In this document: positions 6,097 through 15,156 of the stretch, in pieces | Numbering within the stretch: the stretch's first letter is position 1 | Layout: every line of letters starts with the position of its first letter | DNA from: Candidatus Coatesiibacteriota bacterium | Lineage (GTDB): Bacteria > RBG-13-66-14 > B26-G2 | Assembly (NCBI GenBank): GCA_003647715.1 | Contig: QMNJ01000005.1 | Location: 1 to 29,152 of the forward strand | Direction: 5' to 3' | DNA length: 29,152 bases | Translations under genes and position numbers: made by a program | The notes under the pieces: generated by a model | Databases searched by the model: none | Seen by the model: only the letters and a program-made list of their open reading frames with translations | What the model was told of the DNA's origin: nothing

Positions 6097-9000
6097 ATGA
6101 GATTGGTTGATTTCTCAGTAAAGAGACCGGTTGCTACATTGATGATGAATCTTGTCATTGTCGCCGTTGGGTTGTTCGCAGTATATCAACTTAAGATGGA
6201 TTTGATACCAGATGTTAAATATCCAACCCTCACTGTAGTAACTGCCTATGCAGGTGCTTCTCCAGAAGATGTTGAGAAGCAGGTAACCGATTTGGTTGAA
6301 TCGGTTGTAAGCACCGTCTCTGACCTGAAGGAGATAAAGTCAACATCGTCTAAGGGTATGTCAGCGATACAATTGGAGTTTAATTGGGGGACGGATATGG
6401 GCGAGGCGGCTAATGAGGTCAGAGACCGCCTGGACCGCATCAGGGATTATCTGCCTGAAGATGCTGATGAACCGATGATATTGAAGTTGGACATCTCACA
6501 GATGCCAGCAATAGTGTTCTCTTTGTCAAGTGATATTGGCAGAGACCAACAGGAGATGAGGAGGATTGCAGAGGATATAATAAAGCCCTATTTTGAGTCA
6601 ATTGACGGTGTAGCATCTGCAAATGTTCTTGGTGCCTGGCCCTTGGAATATAAGATTCTCGTTGATAGAGAGAGGATTATTGCTCAGAGAATATCCCTTG
6701 ATAAATTGATGATGAAGTTATTATATGAGAACCTTGATGTGAGTGGTGGGTTCATTAAGAGAGGTGATAGGGAGATAATCGTTCGCTCAATTGGTGAGTT
6801 CAAGACGCCAGAAGAGATAGAGAGTATGGTCATTGATGTAAAGGCAGATGGTTCTGTCATTCATCTTGGCGATATTGCAGATGTTGTATTTGAGCAACAG
6901 GAAGAGAGGGGTTCTGGTCTCACCAGTGGCAGGCGTTCACTGGCAGTTATGGTCACAAAGCAGGGTGAGGCGAACACCGTTGATGTTGTTGATAGAATTA
7001 ATGAACGACTACCTGATTTAATGAGGCGGATACCTGGGGATGTTCAGATTCTTACTGTATATGACTCTGCGGTTGACATCAAGAAGTCAATAAAGAACAC
7101 TGTATGGGCTGCCATTGAGGGCGCCCTGTTAGCGTTTGTCATCGTGTTTATATTCCTAAGGAATATAAGACCGACATTGGTTGTTTCAATAGCGATACCA
7201 ACATCTCTATTAGCAGGTCTGGCTGCACTGTTCTTTAAGGATATGACATTGAATATTATGACACTTGGCGGTTTAACGATTGCGATAGGGAGATTGGTTG
7301 ATGATGCAATCGTGGTGACTGAGAATACATACCGCCACCTATCACTTGGCGAAAACAGGAAGGATGCTGCTGTTAAGGGTGCAAGCGAGGTCTGGGGTGC
7401 TGTAACATCATCAACAATTGTTACTGTGATAGTATTTGCTCCACTATTCATAGTTAAGGGTATAACGGGAGAGTTCTTCAGACCCTTTGCTTATGCGATA
7501 ATTGTCTCTATGTTTGCATCACTATTTGTTGCTCTAACGATTACGCCTATGGTCTCATCAAAGTTATTCTCAGCACATAGGGCTAAGAGGATGGAGTGGG
7601 GCTGGTTTATTCGCTTAAGGGAATGGTATGGCAGTATCCTTGCGAAGGCACTCCAACATAAGTGGAAGGTGTTAGTGGGTCTTATGGTTCTATTTTTCGT
7701 GAGTATTCTTCTACTTATACCACTGAAGAAGAATTTTATGCCAGAGTTTGATATGGATATGGTATTTCTAAATCTGAAGATGCCTCCGGGGACATCGGTT
7801 GATATAACCAAAGATGTTACGATGGAATTAAACGACTTTATTATGAAAGAGCCCGGAGTTGATATGGTTTACACCCATTATGGTGAGTATTCTACTGGTA
7901 GAATGGGGTCACAGGCAGCATCAGAGGGGCAGACCAGTGGTCCAAATACTGGCTTTATTATGATTAAACTAAAGCCAAAAGGGGAGAGGGATTGTTCATA
8001 CGACCAGATATTAGAGAGAATAAGGAATAGAGCAAAGAGAATCCCGGACTTGAGTTTGGAGGTGGTTGATATAGCATCTTCCATGATGGGGGGAGTATAT
8101 CCAGTTGATATTAGGTTATCTGGTTTTGATTTAGATAAATTAGAGCATTATTCAAAGTTAGTAGAAGAGAATATGAATAAGACGGAAGGTTTAGTAGATG
8201 TAGATAATTCAATGAAGAAGGGTTCACCCGAGTTCAGAATTCATTATGATAGAGAGAGATTGTCTCGCTATGGGCTGACAGTTGGACAGGTAGCAACAAC
8301 AGTGAGAACTGCGATTGAGGGAAGTATTGTCTCAAGGATACACAGGGGTGGTGAGGAGTATGACATACGGCTTCGCTTTAGAGAGGAGGACAGGAAAACA
8401 TTAGAGGATATAGAGAATATTCCTATTGTTTCACCTCTTGGTTTTGTAGTTCTTCTGAAGGATGTTGCTGATGTTGAGGAGGCGTTTGGACCTGAGAAGA
8501 TAATTCATCATAACAAGCGCAGAGTTGCGAAGCTAACAGGTGCTTTGAGTGGTAGGAGTTTGAATGAGGTAATCAGTGACCTCAAAGAGAAGAATAGAGA
8601 GATTGAGGAGAAATTTGAAACGGGCTATCTGCTTGAATATGGTGGTGAATATGAGAAGATGTTAGAGACATTCTCAAATCTCGGCTTTGTATTGGTGGTT
8701 GCGATGATACTGGTTTATATGATAATGGCAACACAGTTTGAGTCGCTAACACAGCCATTGTCAATTATGTTCTCTATACCATTTGCATTCACGGGTTCAA
8801 TTCTATTTCTGTTTATATTTGGGCAATCCCTTAATATAACATCATTCATAGGTCTCATATTCCTTGTAGGGATAGTTGTTACTAACGCCATAGTTCTTGT
8901 TGACTTTGTCAACCAATTGCGAAGGGATAAGAAGCACTCCATTGATGATGCATTAGTTGAGGCAGGGAAGATTAGGTTAAGACCGATTCTGATGACTGCG

Positions 9001-9225
9001 TTTGCAACCATCTTTGCTATGATACCTATGGCTTTGGCATTGAGAGAGGGGCAGGAGATGGAGCAGGGAATGGCGATTGCAGTCATAGGTGGTCTGTTCA
9101 CTTCAACTATCTTGACTTTAATAATTGTTCCGATTGCTTACAAGATATTAGAGGGCTGGTCAGAGAGGGTTCGTGGAAGGGCAAGGAAGGCACTACATGG
9201 TGAAGAAGATAGTGTATTTGAATGA
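6097..9225 (+). CDS. RND efflux pump, AcrB/HAE1-like inner-membrane permease
   Basis: A proton-driven tripartite efflux transporter. The 1042 residues and layout are standard: TM1 near 10-30, a porter loop, a TM block, a second porter loop and a last TM block. TM4 has the proton-relay pair D402-D403 in GRLVDDAIVVTEN. In the TM10 region the residue aligning with AcrB Lys940 is Thr929 (VGIVVTNAIVLVDF), a variant seen in SwrC-like and other HAE1 relatives. The FRPFAYA and ESLTQPLSIMFSIP segments are typical. It begins 2 bases after the adaptor stop and is followed by a TolC-like gene. Substrate cannot be told; drugs, lipids or metabolites are possible. It is more like HAE1 than heavy-metal (CusA-like) pumps, since no methionine relay was noticed. 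Confidence 0.95.
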   Translation: MRLVDFSVKRPVATLMMNLVIVAVGLFAVYQLKMDLIPDVKYPTLTVVTAYAGASPEDVEKQVTDLVESVVSTVSDLKEIKSTSSKGMSAIQLEFNWGTDMGEAANEVRDRLDRIRDYLPEDADEPMILKLDISQMPAIVFSLSSDIGRDQQEMRRIAEDIIKPYFESIDGVASANVLGAWPLEYKILVDRERIIAQRISLDKLMMKLLYENLDVSGGFIKRGDREIIVRSIGEFKTPEEIESMVIDVKADGSVIHLGDIADVVFEQQEERGSGLTSGRRSLAVMVTKQGEANTVDVVDRINERLPDLMRRIPGDVQILTVYDSAVDIKKSIKNTVWAAIEGALLAFVIVFIFLRNIRPTLVVSIAIPTSLLAGLAALFFKDMTLNIMTLGGLTIAIGRLVDDAIVVTENTYRHLSLGENRKDAAVKGASEVWGAVTSSTIVTVIVFAPLFIVKGITGEFFRPFAYAIIVSMFASLFVALTITPMVSSKLFSAHRAKRMEWGWFIRLREWYGSILAKALQHKWKVLVGLMVLFFVSILLLIPLKKNFMPEFDMDMVFLNLKMPPGTSVDITKDVTMELNDFIMKEPGVDMVYTHYGEYSTGRMGSQAASEGQTSGPNTGFIMIKLKPKGERDCSYDQILERIRNRAKRIPDLSLEVVDIASSMMGGVYPVDIRLSGFDLDKLEHYSKLVEENMNKTEGLVDVDNSMKKGSPEFRIHYDRERLSRYGLTVGQVATTVRTAIEGSIVSRIHRGGEEYDIRLRFREEDRKTLEDIENIPIVSPLGFVVLLKDVADVEEAFGPEKIIHHNKRRVAKLTGALSGRSLNEVISDLKEKNREIEEKFETGYLLEYGGEYEKMLETFSNLGFVLVVAMILVYMIMATQFESLTQPLSIMFSIPFAFTGSILFLFIFGQSLNITSFIGLIFLVGIVVTNAIVLVDFVNQLRRDKKHSIDDALVEAGKIRLRPILMTAFATIFAMIPMALALREGQEMEQGMAIAVIGGLFTSTILTLIIVPIAYKILEGWSERVRGRARKALHGEEDSVFE

Positions 9226-9281
9226 TTTATGTACTAACCTGTCTGTTTGATAGAGTAACATCTTTGAAGGAGGAGTGATTG

Positions 9282-10598
9282 ATGAGAATTACTAATGGTA
9301 TTAAATGCATAGGAATTGTTATTACTTTTTCTTTTGGTTGGGTGTTTGCGGTTGAACTTACAATTGATGAATGTATAGATATGGCTTTATCTAACGATGA
9401 GATGCTTCAGGCATACTATAGCGACCTGGAGGCAACCCATGGTCAGGTGATATCAGCCAGGGGCGGTTTCTTTCCCAAATTAATGGTATCTACAATATAT
9501 AATCGCCTCTCTGAGGTTAAGGAGGTATCCATGCCTGGTGATTACTTCGGGATGCCCGGGGGTGAGATGAAGTTCCCCATGGGGACACAGGAGAACTTTG
9601 ACTTCAAGACCGAACTGGTTCAACCACTCTTCACCGGTGGTATGATATGGAACAGTTATAAGATGGCGAAGTCGGGTGAGAAGGCGATGCATTATCAGGT
9701 TCTGGAGTATAAGAATTCGCTTATATATAATGTGAGGAAGCAGTATCTATCATTACTTCTTACAGATTCGCTTATTAGTGTAACCGAGCAGTCAATAGAA
9801 CTGGCGGAGAATCATCTGAGGGTGGCGGAGGAGCGCTATAATGTTGGTCTCGCATCCAAGTATGAGAAGTTGAGAGCAGAGGTGGCACTCACTAACCTCA
9901 AGAGCAGTTTGACCAATCTGTTAAATAATCAACTGGTTCAGGAGAAGGCACTGAGAGAAACCCTTGATATTGAGACGGAAGAAAGTATCACTCTGATTGA
10001 CGAGATGGAGTATGTGCCTTTTGATATTGCGATTGATGAGTGTAGAGAGAAGGCACTTTCAAACCGCCCCGTTCTGCTCTCCCTTGATGAGAGAGAAGAG
10101 ATGTTAAGGCGGGGGATAGGTCTTGCCAAGTCCGGCTATTACCCCTTTATATCAGTCATAGGTGGCTATGACCTCTCTACGGGCGATTTCAATGACAGAG
10201 ACGACTGGCAGGATAACTGGTCAATAACGCTCTCTCTTACCTGGACACCATTTGATGGTCTAACCACATATGGGAAGTCCATAACAGCACATGCTCAATA
10301 CAGGTCAATTAGATTTCAGAAGGGTGCAATGGAAGAAGGTATTGCTCTAGAGATTGAAGGGTTGTATAAAAAATTGAAGACAGCAGAGAGCAATCTTGAA
10401 GCACAGAAGAGCAATATTGAACTTGCCGAAGAGGCAGTAAATATAGTTGAAGAGCAGTATGATGTGGGACTTGCTACTAACCTTGATGTCCTTGATGCCC
10501 AGTTATCACTTCACCAGGCTAGGTTCGGCTATTATCAGGTGCTGTATGATTATCTGATAACGCTATACGACATAAGGCGTGCTATGGGCGAGATGTAA
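9282..10598 (+). CDS. TolC-like outer membrane efflux protein
   Basis: Forms the outer-membrane exit duct of the efflux complex. The 438-residue protein starts with a signal peptide (cut likely after GWVFA) and continues LTIDECIDMALSND, the hallmark start of the OEP family. Two OEP repeats follow: coiled-coil stretches around 135-215 (AENHLRVAEERYNVGLASKYEKLRAE) and 340-438 (AEEAVNIVEEQYDVGLATNLDVLDAQ) alternate with beta-strand segments. The two sequences just quoted are each other's repeat counterparts. ATG at 9282 is chosen over the in-frame TTG at 9279, since AAGGAGG (9267-9273) then has an 8-base spacing. The gene is 56 bases downstream of the pump and closes the block; no clear hairpin terminator is seen after it. 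Confidence 0.93.
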   Translation: MRITNGIKCIGIVITFSFGWVFAVELTIDECIDMALSNDEMLQAYYSDLEATHGQVISARGGFFPKLMVSTIYNRLSEVKEVSMPGDYFGMPGGEMKFPMGTQENFDFKTELVQPLFTGGMIWNSYKMAKSGEKAMHYQVLEYKNSLIYNVRKQYLSLLLTDSLISVTEQSIELAENHLRVAEERYNVGLASKYEKLRAEVALTNLKSSLTNLLNNQLVQEKALRETLDIETEESITLIDEMEYVPFDIAIDECREKALSNRPVLLSLDEREEMLRRGIGLAKSGYYPFISVIGGYDLSTGDFNDRDDWQDNWSITLSLTWTPFDGLTTYGKSITAHAQYRSIRFQKGAMEEGIALEIEGLYKKLKTAESNLEAQKSNIELAEEAVNIVEEQYDVGLATNLDVLDAQLSLHQARFGYYQVLYDYLITLYDIRRAMGEM

Positions 10599-10784
10599 CT
10601 TTCGTGTTAATTACCTGTGGTTAGTGAAATAGAATACTCCGAGTTTGGTATAGATAGATATTACGATGTCTCAGAAATATTTCTATTTTGTTTCCTTAAT
10701 GTTAATTATTTATTCCTGTTTTCTATAAATCCATTTCTTAGTATTTGTAAGGATTTAGTGCGTTTCTTGCTGTAGTAATAAAAC

Positions 10785-10813
10785 TTGACGGTATCTGTTG
10801 GGGTTTGTATTAT
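10785..10813 (+). promoter_or_regulatory. Promoter of the zinc-ribbon/lgt/asnS unit
   Basis: TTGACG (10785-10790), a 17-base spacer, then TATTAT (10808-10813), leaving a leader of about 20 bases with GGAGGG before the ATG at 10839. The preceding 186 bases (10599-10784) are AT-rich; apart from a short AGAAATATTTCT dyad I see nothing in them. Confidence 0.65.
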
Positions 10814-10838
10814 TCTATGTGCTGTATGGAGGGTTGAG

Positions 10839-11747
10839 ATGAGGTGCAAGAAATGCGGTGAAGAGCTGGAAGAAGGCGCCAAATTCTGCTCCAGATGTGG
10901 AGAACCGGTTGAGAGGCAGAAGAAAAAGCCAAAAAAGAAGAAAGAATCCGCAGAGGTGAAGAGACCAGAAAAGAAGAAAGAAGCGGAGAAATATGCGGAG
11001 AAGAAGGAGAAGGTTAAGAAGAAACCGGAAAAGATAGGGGTGCCAGCAGAGGGCTCTGCGGAGATGATAGAGAAGAAGTATGAAGAGGTTATGAAGGCGG
11101 AGGAGAAGGAAGCGGTCTCTGAACCTGCAAGTCCTGAGGTGCCTGCCGAAAAGAAGCGCTCTACTGTTCTTATTGTTATAGGGGTGCTCATTTTCTTATT
11201 TGTGGTGATTGCGGTAGTAGGTTTTTATTACCTTTATTACCTGCCTTCGCAAGTAGTGTTCAGCGATGAATTTGAGACCCTTGACTCAAGGGTGTGGGGG
11301 ATGCTGAGGAAGGGTGATAACCTTCTGGTCAAGGCACAGGGAGGGGAACTGGTGGTGAGAAATGGTGCTGTTTATCTAAAGAGAGATGTGGGTAATGATT
11401 ACATCATTGAGTGTGGGGTAAATGTGATAGGGGTAAGTGATAAGAACGGATGGGGAGGAATAATATTCCGAATGGGAACCTCGGGGAGTTATATCCTGCA
11501 ATTAGCACCCGACCTTGATAGAATAGTATTGAGGAGACACCCAGGTTATTTGATTGTAAGGAAGGATATAAAACTGGAGAAGGGTAGATGGTATCTGGTG
11601 GCGGTGAAGGCCGAAGGTGAAAACCTCGCCTGCTTCATAAATCATAAGCAGATAATTGGTATTAAAGATATTGGACTTGCAAAGGGAGGAGTTGGTCTTG
11701 AATCGGGAAATGCAACGGTTCTGTTCCGCGATTTTGTGATTAAGTAA
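10839..11747 (+). CDS. Zinc-ribbon, single-pass membrane protein with a LamG/concanavalin-like C-terminal domain
   Basis: The N-terminus is a zinc ribbon with Cys at 3, 6, 17 and 20 (CKKCG and CSRCG). A long, very basic and acidic Lys/Glu-rich linker (about 24-106) follows, then one strong membrane helix (about 108-133). The last 165 residues begin FSDEFETLDSRVW, then run through a hydrophobic-strand pattern with IIFRMGTSGSYILQL, KGRWYLVAVKAEGE and a final VLFRDFVIK. This is the jelly-roll shape of LamG or DUF1080-like (3-keto-disaccharide hydrolase family) domains, which bind or cut sugars. The likely topology puts the ribbon inside and the jelly roll in the periplasm. An earlier in-frame TTG at 10785 is rejected because it is the -35 box. 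Function is unknown; lgt follows 30 bases later. Confidence 0.75.
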   Translation: MRCKKCGEELEEGAKFCSRCGEPVERQKKKPKKKKESAEVKRPEKKKEAEKYAEKKEKVKKKPEKIGVPAEGSAEMIEKKYEEVMKAEEKEAVSEPASPEVPAEKKRSTVLIVIGVLIFLFVVIAVVGFYYLYYLPSQVVFSDEFETLDSRVWGMLRKGDNLLVKAQGGELVVRNGAVYLKRDVGNDYIIECGVNVIGVSDKNGWGGIIFRMGTSGSYILQLAPDLDRIVLRRHPGYLIVRKDIKLEKGRWYLVAVKAEGENLACFINHKQIIGIKDIGLAKGGVGLESGNATVLFRDFVIK

Positions 11748-11777
11748 TAATGGTTAAAAGATATTGGAGGTGTCTAT

Positions 11778-12548
11778 ATGCATCCAGTTCTATTTAGGAT
11801 AACTGAGACCATAGCAATAAGGTCGTATGGTGTAATGCTGGCAATTGCCTTCTTCGTAGGCATTATTATCGCCATAAGATTTGCGAAAAGAGAGGGTATC
11901 AAGTCGTCGGTAGTCATTGACCTGTCATTATGGGTCATACTTGCGACTATTATCGGTGGACGATTGCTCTATGTGCTTATGAACCTGAAGGATTATCTAA
12001 GCTCCCCTTTAGATATTCTTAGAATATGGCAGGGTGGCTTGATATTCTATGGGGGGTTCTTCCTTTCCATACTGGTTGCGGTGTGGTTCTTCAAGAGGAA
12101 TAAGATAAATGAATGGAGGGGACTTGATTTATTATCACCTGCAGCAGCTATTGGCTATGCGATTGCGAGAATTGGTTGCTTCTTAAATGGTTGTTGCTAT
12201 GGCAAGCCAACGGATGGTCCATTTGGTTTGATATTCTCCCCTGAATCTGCTGCGGGAAGCCACTACTTTGGAGTTCCCATTCATCCCACGCAGTTGTATG
12301 CAATGGTGATAAATCTGGCGATATTCTTTGTTCTATGGTATGTGTATTCCAGGAGGAGGTTCTATGGTCAGGTATTCTGGTCATATGTTTTTCTCTATTC
12401 GGTTTATAGGTTTCTGATAGAGTTCGTCAGAGGTGATAAGGGACAGATTGCCTTCGGTATGACTGCTATTCAATTAGTGACCATTGCTCTCTTTGTGTGC
12501 TCAATAATAGGTTATCTTGAACTGAGAAGGGGGGAGACCATAGATTGA
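11778..12548 (+). CDS. lgt: Prolipoprotein diacylglyceryl transferase
   Basis: Transfers diacylglyceryl from phosphatidylglycerol to the lipobox Cys of prelipoproteins, the first step of lipoprotein maturation in the inner membrane. The 256 residues and about seven membrane helices match the family. Key motifs are IRSYGVML near the start, GGRLLYVL, WQGGLIFYGGF, the signature ARIGCFLNGCCYG (about 130-142, with R131 and N137 as the conserved polar pair), HPTQLY, and RFLIEFVRGD near the end. GGAGGT lies 7 bases before the ATG. The stop overlaps the asnS start by 4 bases, so the two are coupled. Confidence 0.96.
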   Translation: MHPVLFRITETIAIRSYGVMLAIAFFVGIIIAIRFAKREGIKSSVVIDLSLWVILATIIGGRLLYVLMNLKDYLSSPLDILRIWQGGLIFYGGFFLSILVAVWFFKRNKINEWRGLDLLSPAAAIGYAIARIGCFLNGCCYGKPTDGPFGLIFSPESAAGSHYFGVPIHPTQLYAMVINLAIFFVLWYVYSRRRFYGQVFWSYVFLYSVYRFLIEFVRGDKGQIAFGMTAIQLVTIALFVCSIIGYLELRRGETID

Positions 12549-13840
12549 AGATAGTTGATATTGCAGAGGTATCAAAGTATGTTGGCAAAGAGGTGGTAAT
12601 CCGGGGGTGGGTATATAACCATCGTTCCTCCGGCTCTATCCAATTTTTATTGATAAGGGATGGAACGGGTAGAATTCAGGGTGTGGTCGCCAGAGACGAG
12701 GTGGATGAGGGTGTATTTGAGCTCTCAGATAGGTTGACTATGGAGTCATCTGTTGAGGTAGTAGGTGTTGTGAGGGAAGATGAGCGTGCGCCAGAAGGTT
12801 ATGAATTGACTATCAAAGACCTGAAGGTCTTTCAGGTAGCTGACGATGACTATCCAATACAGAAGAAATCCCACGGTGTTGACTTCCTTCTCTCAAATAG
12901 GCATCTATGGCTCAGGACAGAGAGGCAGGTGGCTATCCTGAAGATAAGGGCAAGGGTGATGAAGGCAAGTTGTGACTTCTTTGACGACAGGGGATTTGTA
13001 AGGGTGGATGCGCCCATCCTCACCCCATCTGCCTGTGAGGGGACTACTACGCTTTTTGAGACCAACTACTTCGGTGAGAAGGCATATCTATCTCAGAGCG
13101 GGCAGTTATACAACGAGGCGACCATAATGGCGCTGGGTAAGACCTACTGCTTTGGACCAACCTTCAGGGCGGAGAAGTCAAAGACCAGAAGACACTGTAT
13201 GGAGTTCTGGATGGTAGAACCCGAGATGGTATTCTATGACCTTAATGATAATATGAAACTTCAGGAGGAGTATGTTACCTATATAGTAGAGGAAGTATTA
13301 GAGCATCATCAGGGAGAACTTACAGTCCTTGATAGAGATATTGAACCCCTTAAGAAAGTAAAGCCACCATTTCCACGAATTACCTATAAAGAGGCGATAG
13401 AGTTATTAAAGTCAGGTGGTTTTGATATTGAATATGGTGCATCTTTGGGGGCTGATGAGGAGGATGCGATATCAAAGAAGTTTGAGAAGCCGGTCTTCGT
13501 TCATCACTTCCCCGCAGAGCAGAAGGCATTCTATATGAAGAGAGACCCACAGGATGAGACCCTATCTCTATCGGTTGACCTCCTTGCTCCCGAGGGCTAC
13601 GGTGAGATTATAGGGGGAAGTGTGAGGGAGGAGAGCATTGAGGTTTTACGAGAGAGAATGAAGATGGAGGGATTACCGGAGGAGCCGATTAGGTGGTATC
13701 TTGACCTGAGAAGATACGGTTCTGTCCCTCACTCCGGCTTTGGTCTTGGTATAGGAAGAACCGTGATGTGGATATGTGGGCTCAAACACATAAGAGAAGC
13801 CATACCCTTCCCACGCCTTCTGGGGAGGATTTACCCCTAA
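12545..13840 (+). CDS. asnS: Asparaginyl-tRNA synthetase
   Basis: Charges tRNA-Asn with asparagine. The N-terminal OB-fold anticodon-binding domain is shown by VVIRGWVYNHRSSG and IQFLLIRDGTG. The class II catalytic core has motif 2 in FRAEKSKTRRHCMEFWMVEPE and motif 3 in GFGLGIGRTVMWICGL. HCMEFWMVEPE and the short 431-residue length, without the AspRS insertion, favour AsnRS over AspRS. The start is a TTG at 12545 that overlaps the lgt stop (TTGA) and has GGGGGGAGA upstream; no ATG fits the conserved N-terminus. Presence of AsnRS means the cell can make Asn-tRNA directly. Confidence 0.95.
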   Translation: MKIVDIAEVSKYVGKEVVIRGWVYNHRSSGSIQFLLIRDGTGRIQGVVARDEVDEGVFELSDRLTMESSVEVVGVVREDERAPEGYELTIKDLKVFQVADDDYPIQKKSHGVDFLLSNRHLWLRTERQVAILKIRARVMKASCDFFDDRGFVRVDAPILTPSACEGTTTLFETNYFGEKAYLSQSGQLYNEATIMALGKTYCFGPTFRAEKSKTRRHCMEFWMVEPEMVFYDLNDNMKLQEEYVTYIVEEVLEHHQGELTVLDRDIEPLKKVKPPFPRITYKEAIELLKSGGFDIEYGASLGADEEDAISKKFEKPVFVHHFPAEQKAFYMKRDPQDETLSLSVDLLAPEGYGEIIGGSVREESIEVLRERMKMEGLPEEPIRWYLDLRRYGSVPHSGFGLGIGRTVMWICGLKHIREAIPFPRLLGRIYP

Positions 13841-13897
13841 CCCGATATGTTTTTCAATAAGGACAGTTGCCTTTATACTCAAGGTATTCAGATTTCG

Positions 13898-13903
13898 TAT
13901 ATC
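13898..13903 (+). promoter_or_regulatory. Possible -10 box of the DUF21-CBS pair
   Basis: TATATC ends 8 bases before the ATG at 13912, the same geometry as at rel. No good -35 box was found, and there is no Shine-Dalgarno site. Confidence 0.3.
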
Positions 13904-13911
13904 TATTTAAG

Positions 13912-15156
13912 ATGTCCTGGGAAATTGTAAAGATAATAATAGTTGTCATCACTGTATTTTTCAGCGGGTCTTTTGCTGCTGCCGAGACCGCTCTGTTCTC
14001 ACTACCAAGATACAGGGTGCTCTCTCTGGCAAGAAGGTCAAGAGCCGGGATTATAGTTGAGAGATTGAGGAGCAATCCACAGCGTCTCATTCTTGATATT
14101 ATAGTTGGCGATTTTCTCCTTCTGGTGTTTATATCAATATTGGTTTCTTCAATTGTATCTAATCTATTTGTGGAATCATATAGAACTTTGGCGATGTTTG
14201 CCTTTTCAATTGTTCTGGTCATTGTGGGTGAACTTATCCCAAAAGGGCTTGCTATGAGGGTGCCGGAGGAGAGTTCGCTTTTTCTTGCGCCAATATTGAA
14301 TAACTTCTCTAAGGTAGCAAAACCGTTCAGATTTCTCCTCTCCAAGATATCTGGTATTTTGATGCCTGAGAGCTTATTTACCGAATCGATGGAGAAGGAT
14401 GTTGACTTAAAGAAGATAATAGAGATGGTTGATGTGGGCATAAAGCAAGGCGTTTTTGATAGAACAGAGGGGGTTCTTGTTGAGGGGTTATTGAGATTGA
14501 AGGAGACCAGAGCGGAAGATGTAATGAAGAGGAGACCAGATTTGGTAATGCTTTCTGTTGATGAAACCGTAAGTGATGTGCTTGAGTTAGTCAGGAGAGA
14601 GGGGTATTCAAGATATCCTGTATATGACGGTGATGAAGCAAATATTGTGGGTTATGTTCATTTCAGTGATATTGTGCCTTGGATGAACAGTCAGGATTTA
14701 AAGGTGAGAGACCTTATGCATACAATCTCATATTTCCCCGAGACCACTCATGTATTTGACATCATGGAGGAGATGAGATTAACAGGCAGACATATTGTTG
14801 TGATAGTGGATGAGTATGGTGACTGTGAGGGTATAATCACTTTTGAGGACATCATAAGCAGGTTTCTGGGAGATATAGGGAGGGTAGAAGTAGAAGAAGG
14901 CAGGGGCTACACTCTTATTGGGACAGGGCAGTATGTTGTTGATGGTTCAGTGTCGCTTGAAGAGGTGTCCAAGATACTGGATGTAGAACTTGGAAGTGAG
15001 CACAGTAAGACCATTGCCGGCTACATTGCAGAGATTGCTGGTGAGATACCACATCGTGGGGAGATTATCAGGGTAGAGGGTCATGAGGTTTTCATTCTTG
15101 ATGCTTCTCCGACGAAGGTGGAACGAATCTTGATAAGAAGGATAGAGAATGATTGA
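13912..15156 (+). CDS. DUF21-CBS-CorC_HlyC membrane protein (CNNM/HlyC-CorC family)
   Basis: Members are inner-membrane proteins linked to magnesium or other cation transport. About 414 residues: a DUF21/CNNM membrane domain (1-160) with GSFAAAETALFSLPRYRVL and the conserved VGELIPKGLAMR; a CBS pair (about 200-320) with YSRYPVYDG and HIVVIVDEYGDCEGIITFEDI; and a CorC_HlyC domain (about 325-405) starting near YVVDGSVSLEEV. The ATG at 13912 is chosen since the membrane domain starts there; an in-frame TTG at 13867 would add 15 residues that fit nothing. No ribosome-binding site precedes the ATG. The stop overlaps the next gene, a paralogue, by 8 bases, so the two probably form a hetero-oligomer. 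Substrate is not certain. Confidence 0.88.
   Translation: MSWEIVKIIIVVITVFFSGSFAAAETALFSLPRYRVLSLARRSRAGIIVERLRSNPQRLILDIIVGDFLLLVFISILVSSIVSNLFVESYRTLAMFAFSIVLVIVGELIPKGLAMRVPEESSLFLAPILNNFSKVAKPFRFLLSKISGILMPESLFTESMEKDVDLKKIIEMVDVGIKQGVFDRTEGVLVEGLLRLKETRAEDVMKRRPDLVMLSVDETVSDVLELVRREGYSRYPVYDGDEANIVGYVHFSDIVPWMNSQDLKVRDLMHTISYFPETTHVFDIMEEMRLTGRHIVVIVDEYGDCEGIITFEDIISRFLGDIGRVEVEEGRGYTLIGTGQYVVDGSVSLEEVSKILDVELGSEHSKTIAGYIAEIAGEIPHRGEIIRVEGHEVFILDASPTKVERILIRRIEND

Noticed and set aside
10599..10784. Possible RNA gene or terminator after the TolC-like gene
   Set aside because: Only a short AGAAATATTTCT dyad and loose AT-rich pairing were found; there is no GC-rich stem and no tRNA-like fold.
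10785..10838. TTG start 18 codons upstream for the zinc-ribbon protein
   Set aside because: The TTG is the first three bases of a TTGACG -35 box with TATTAT 17 bases on; the CKKC ribbon starts at the ATG with a good GGAGGG site.
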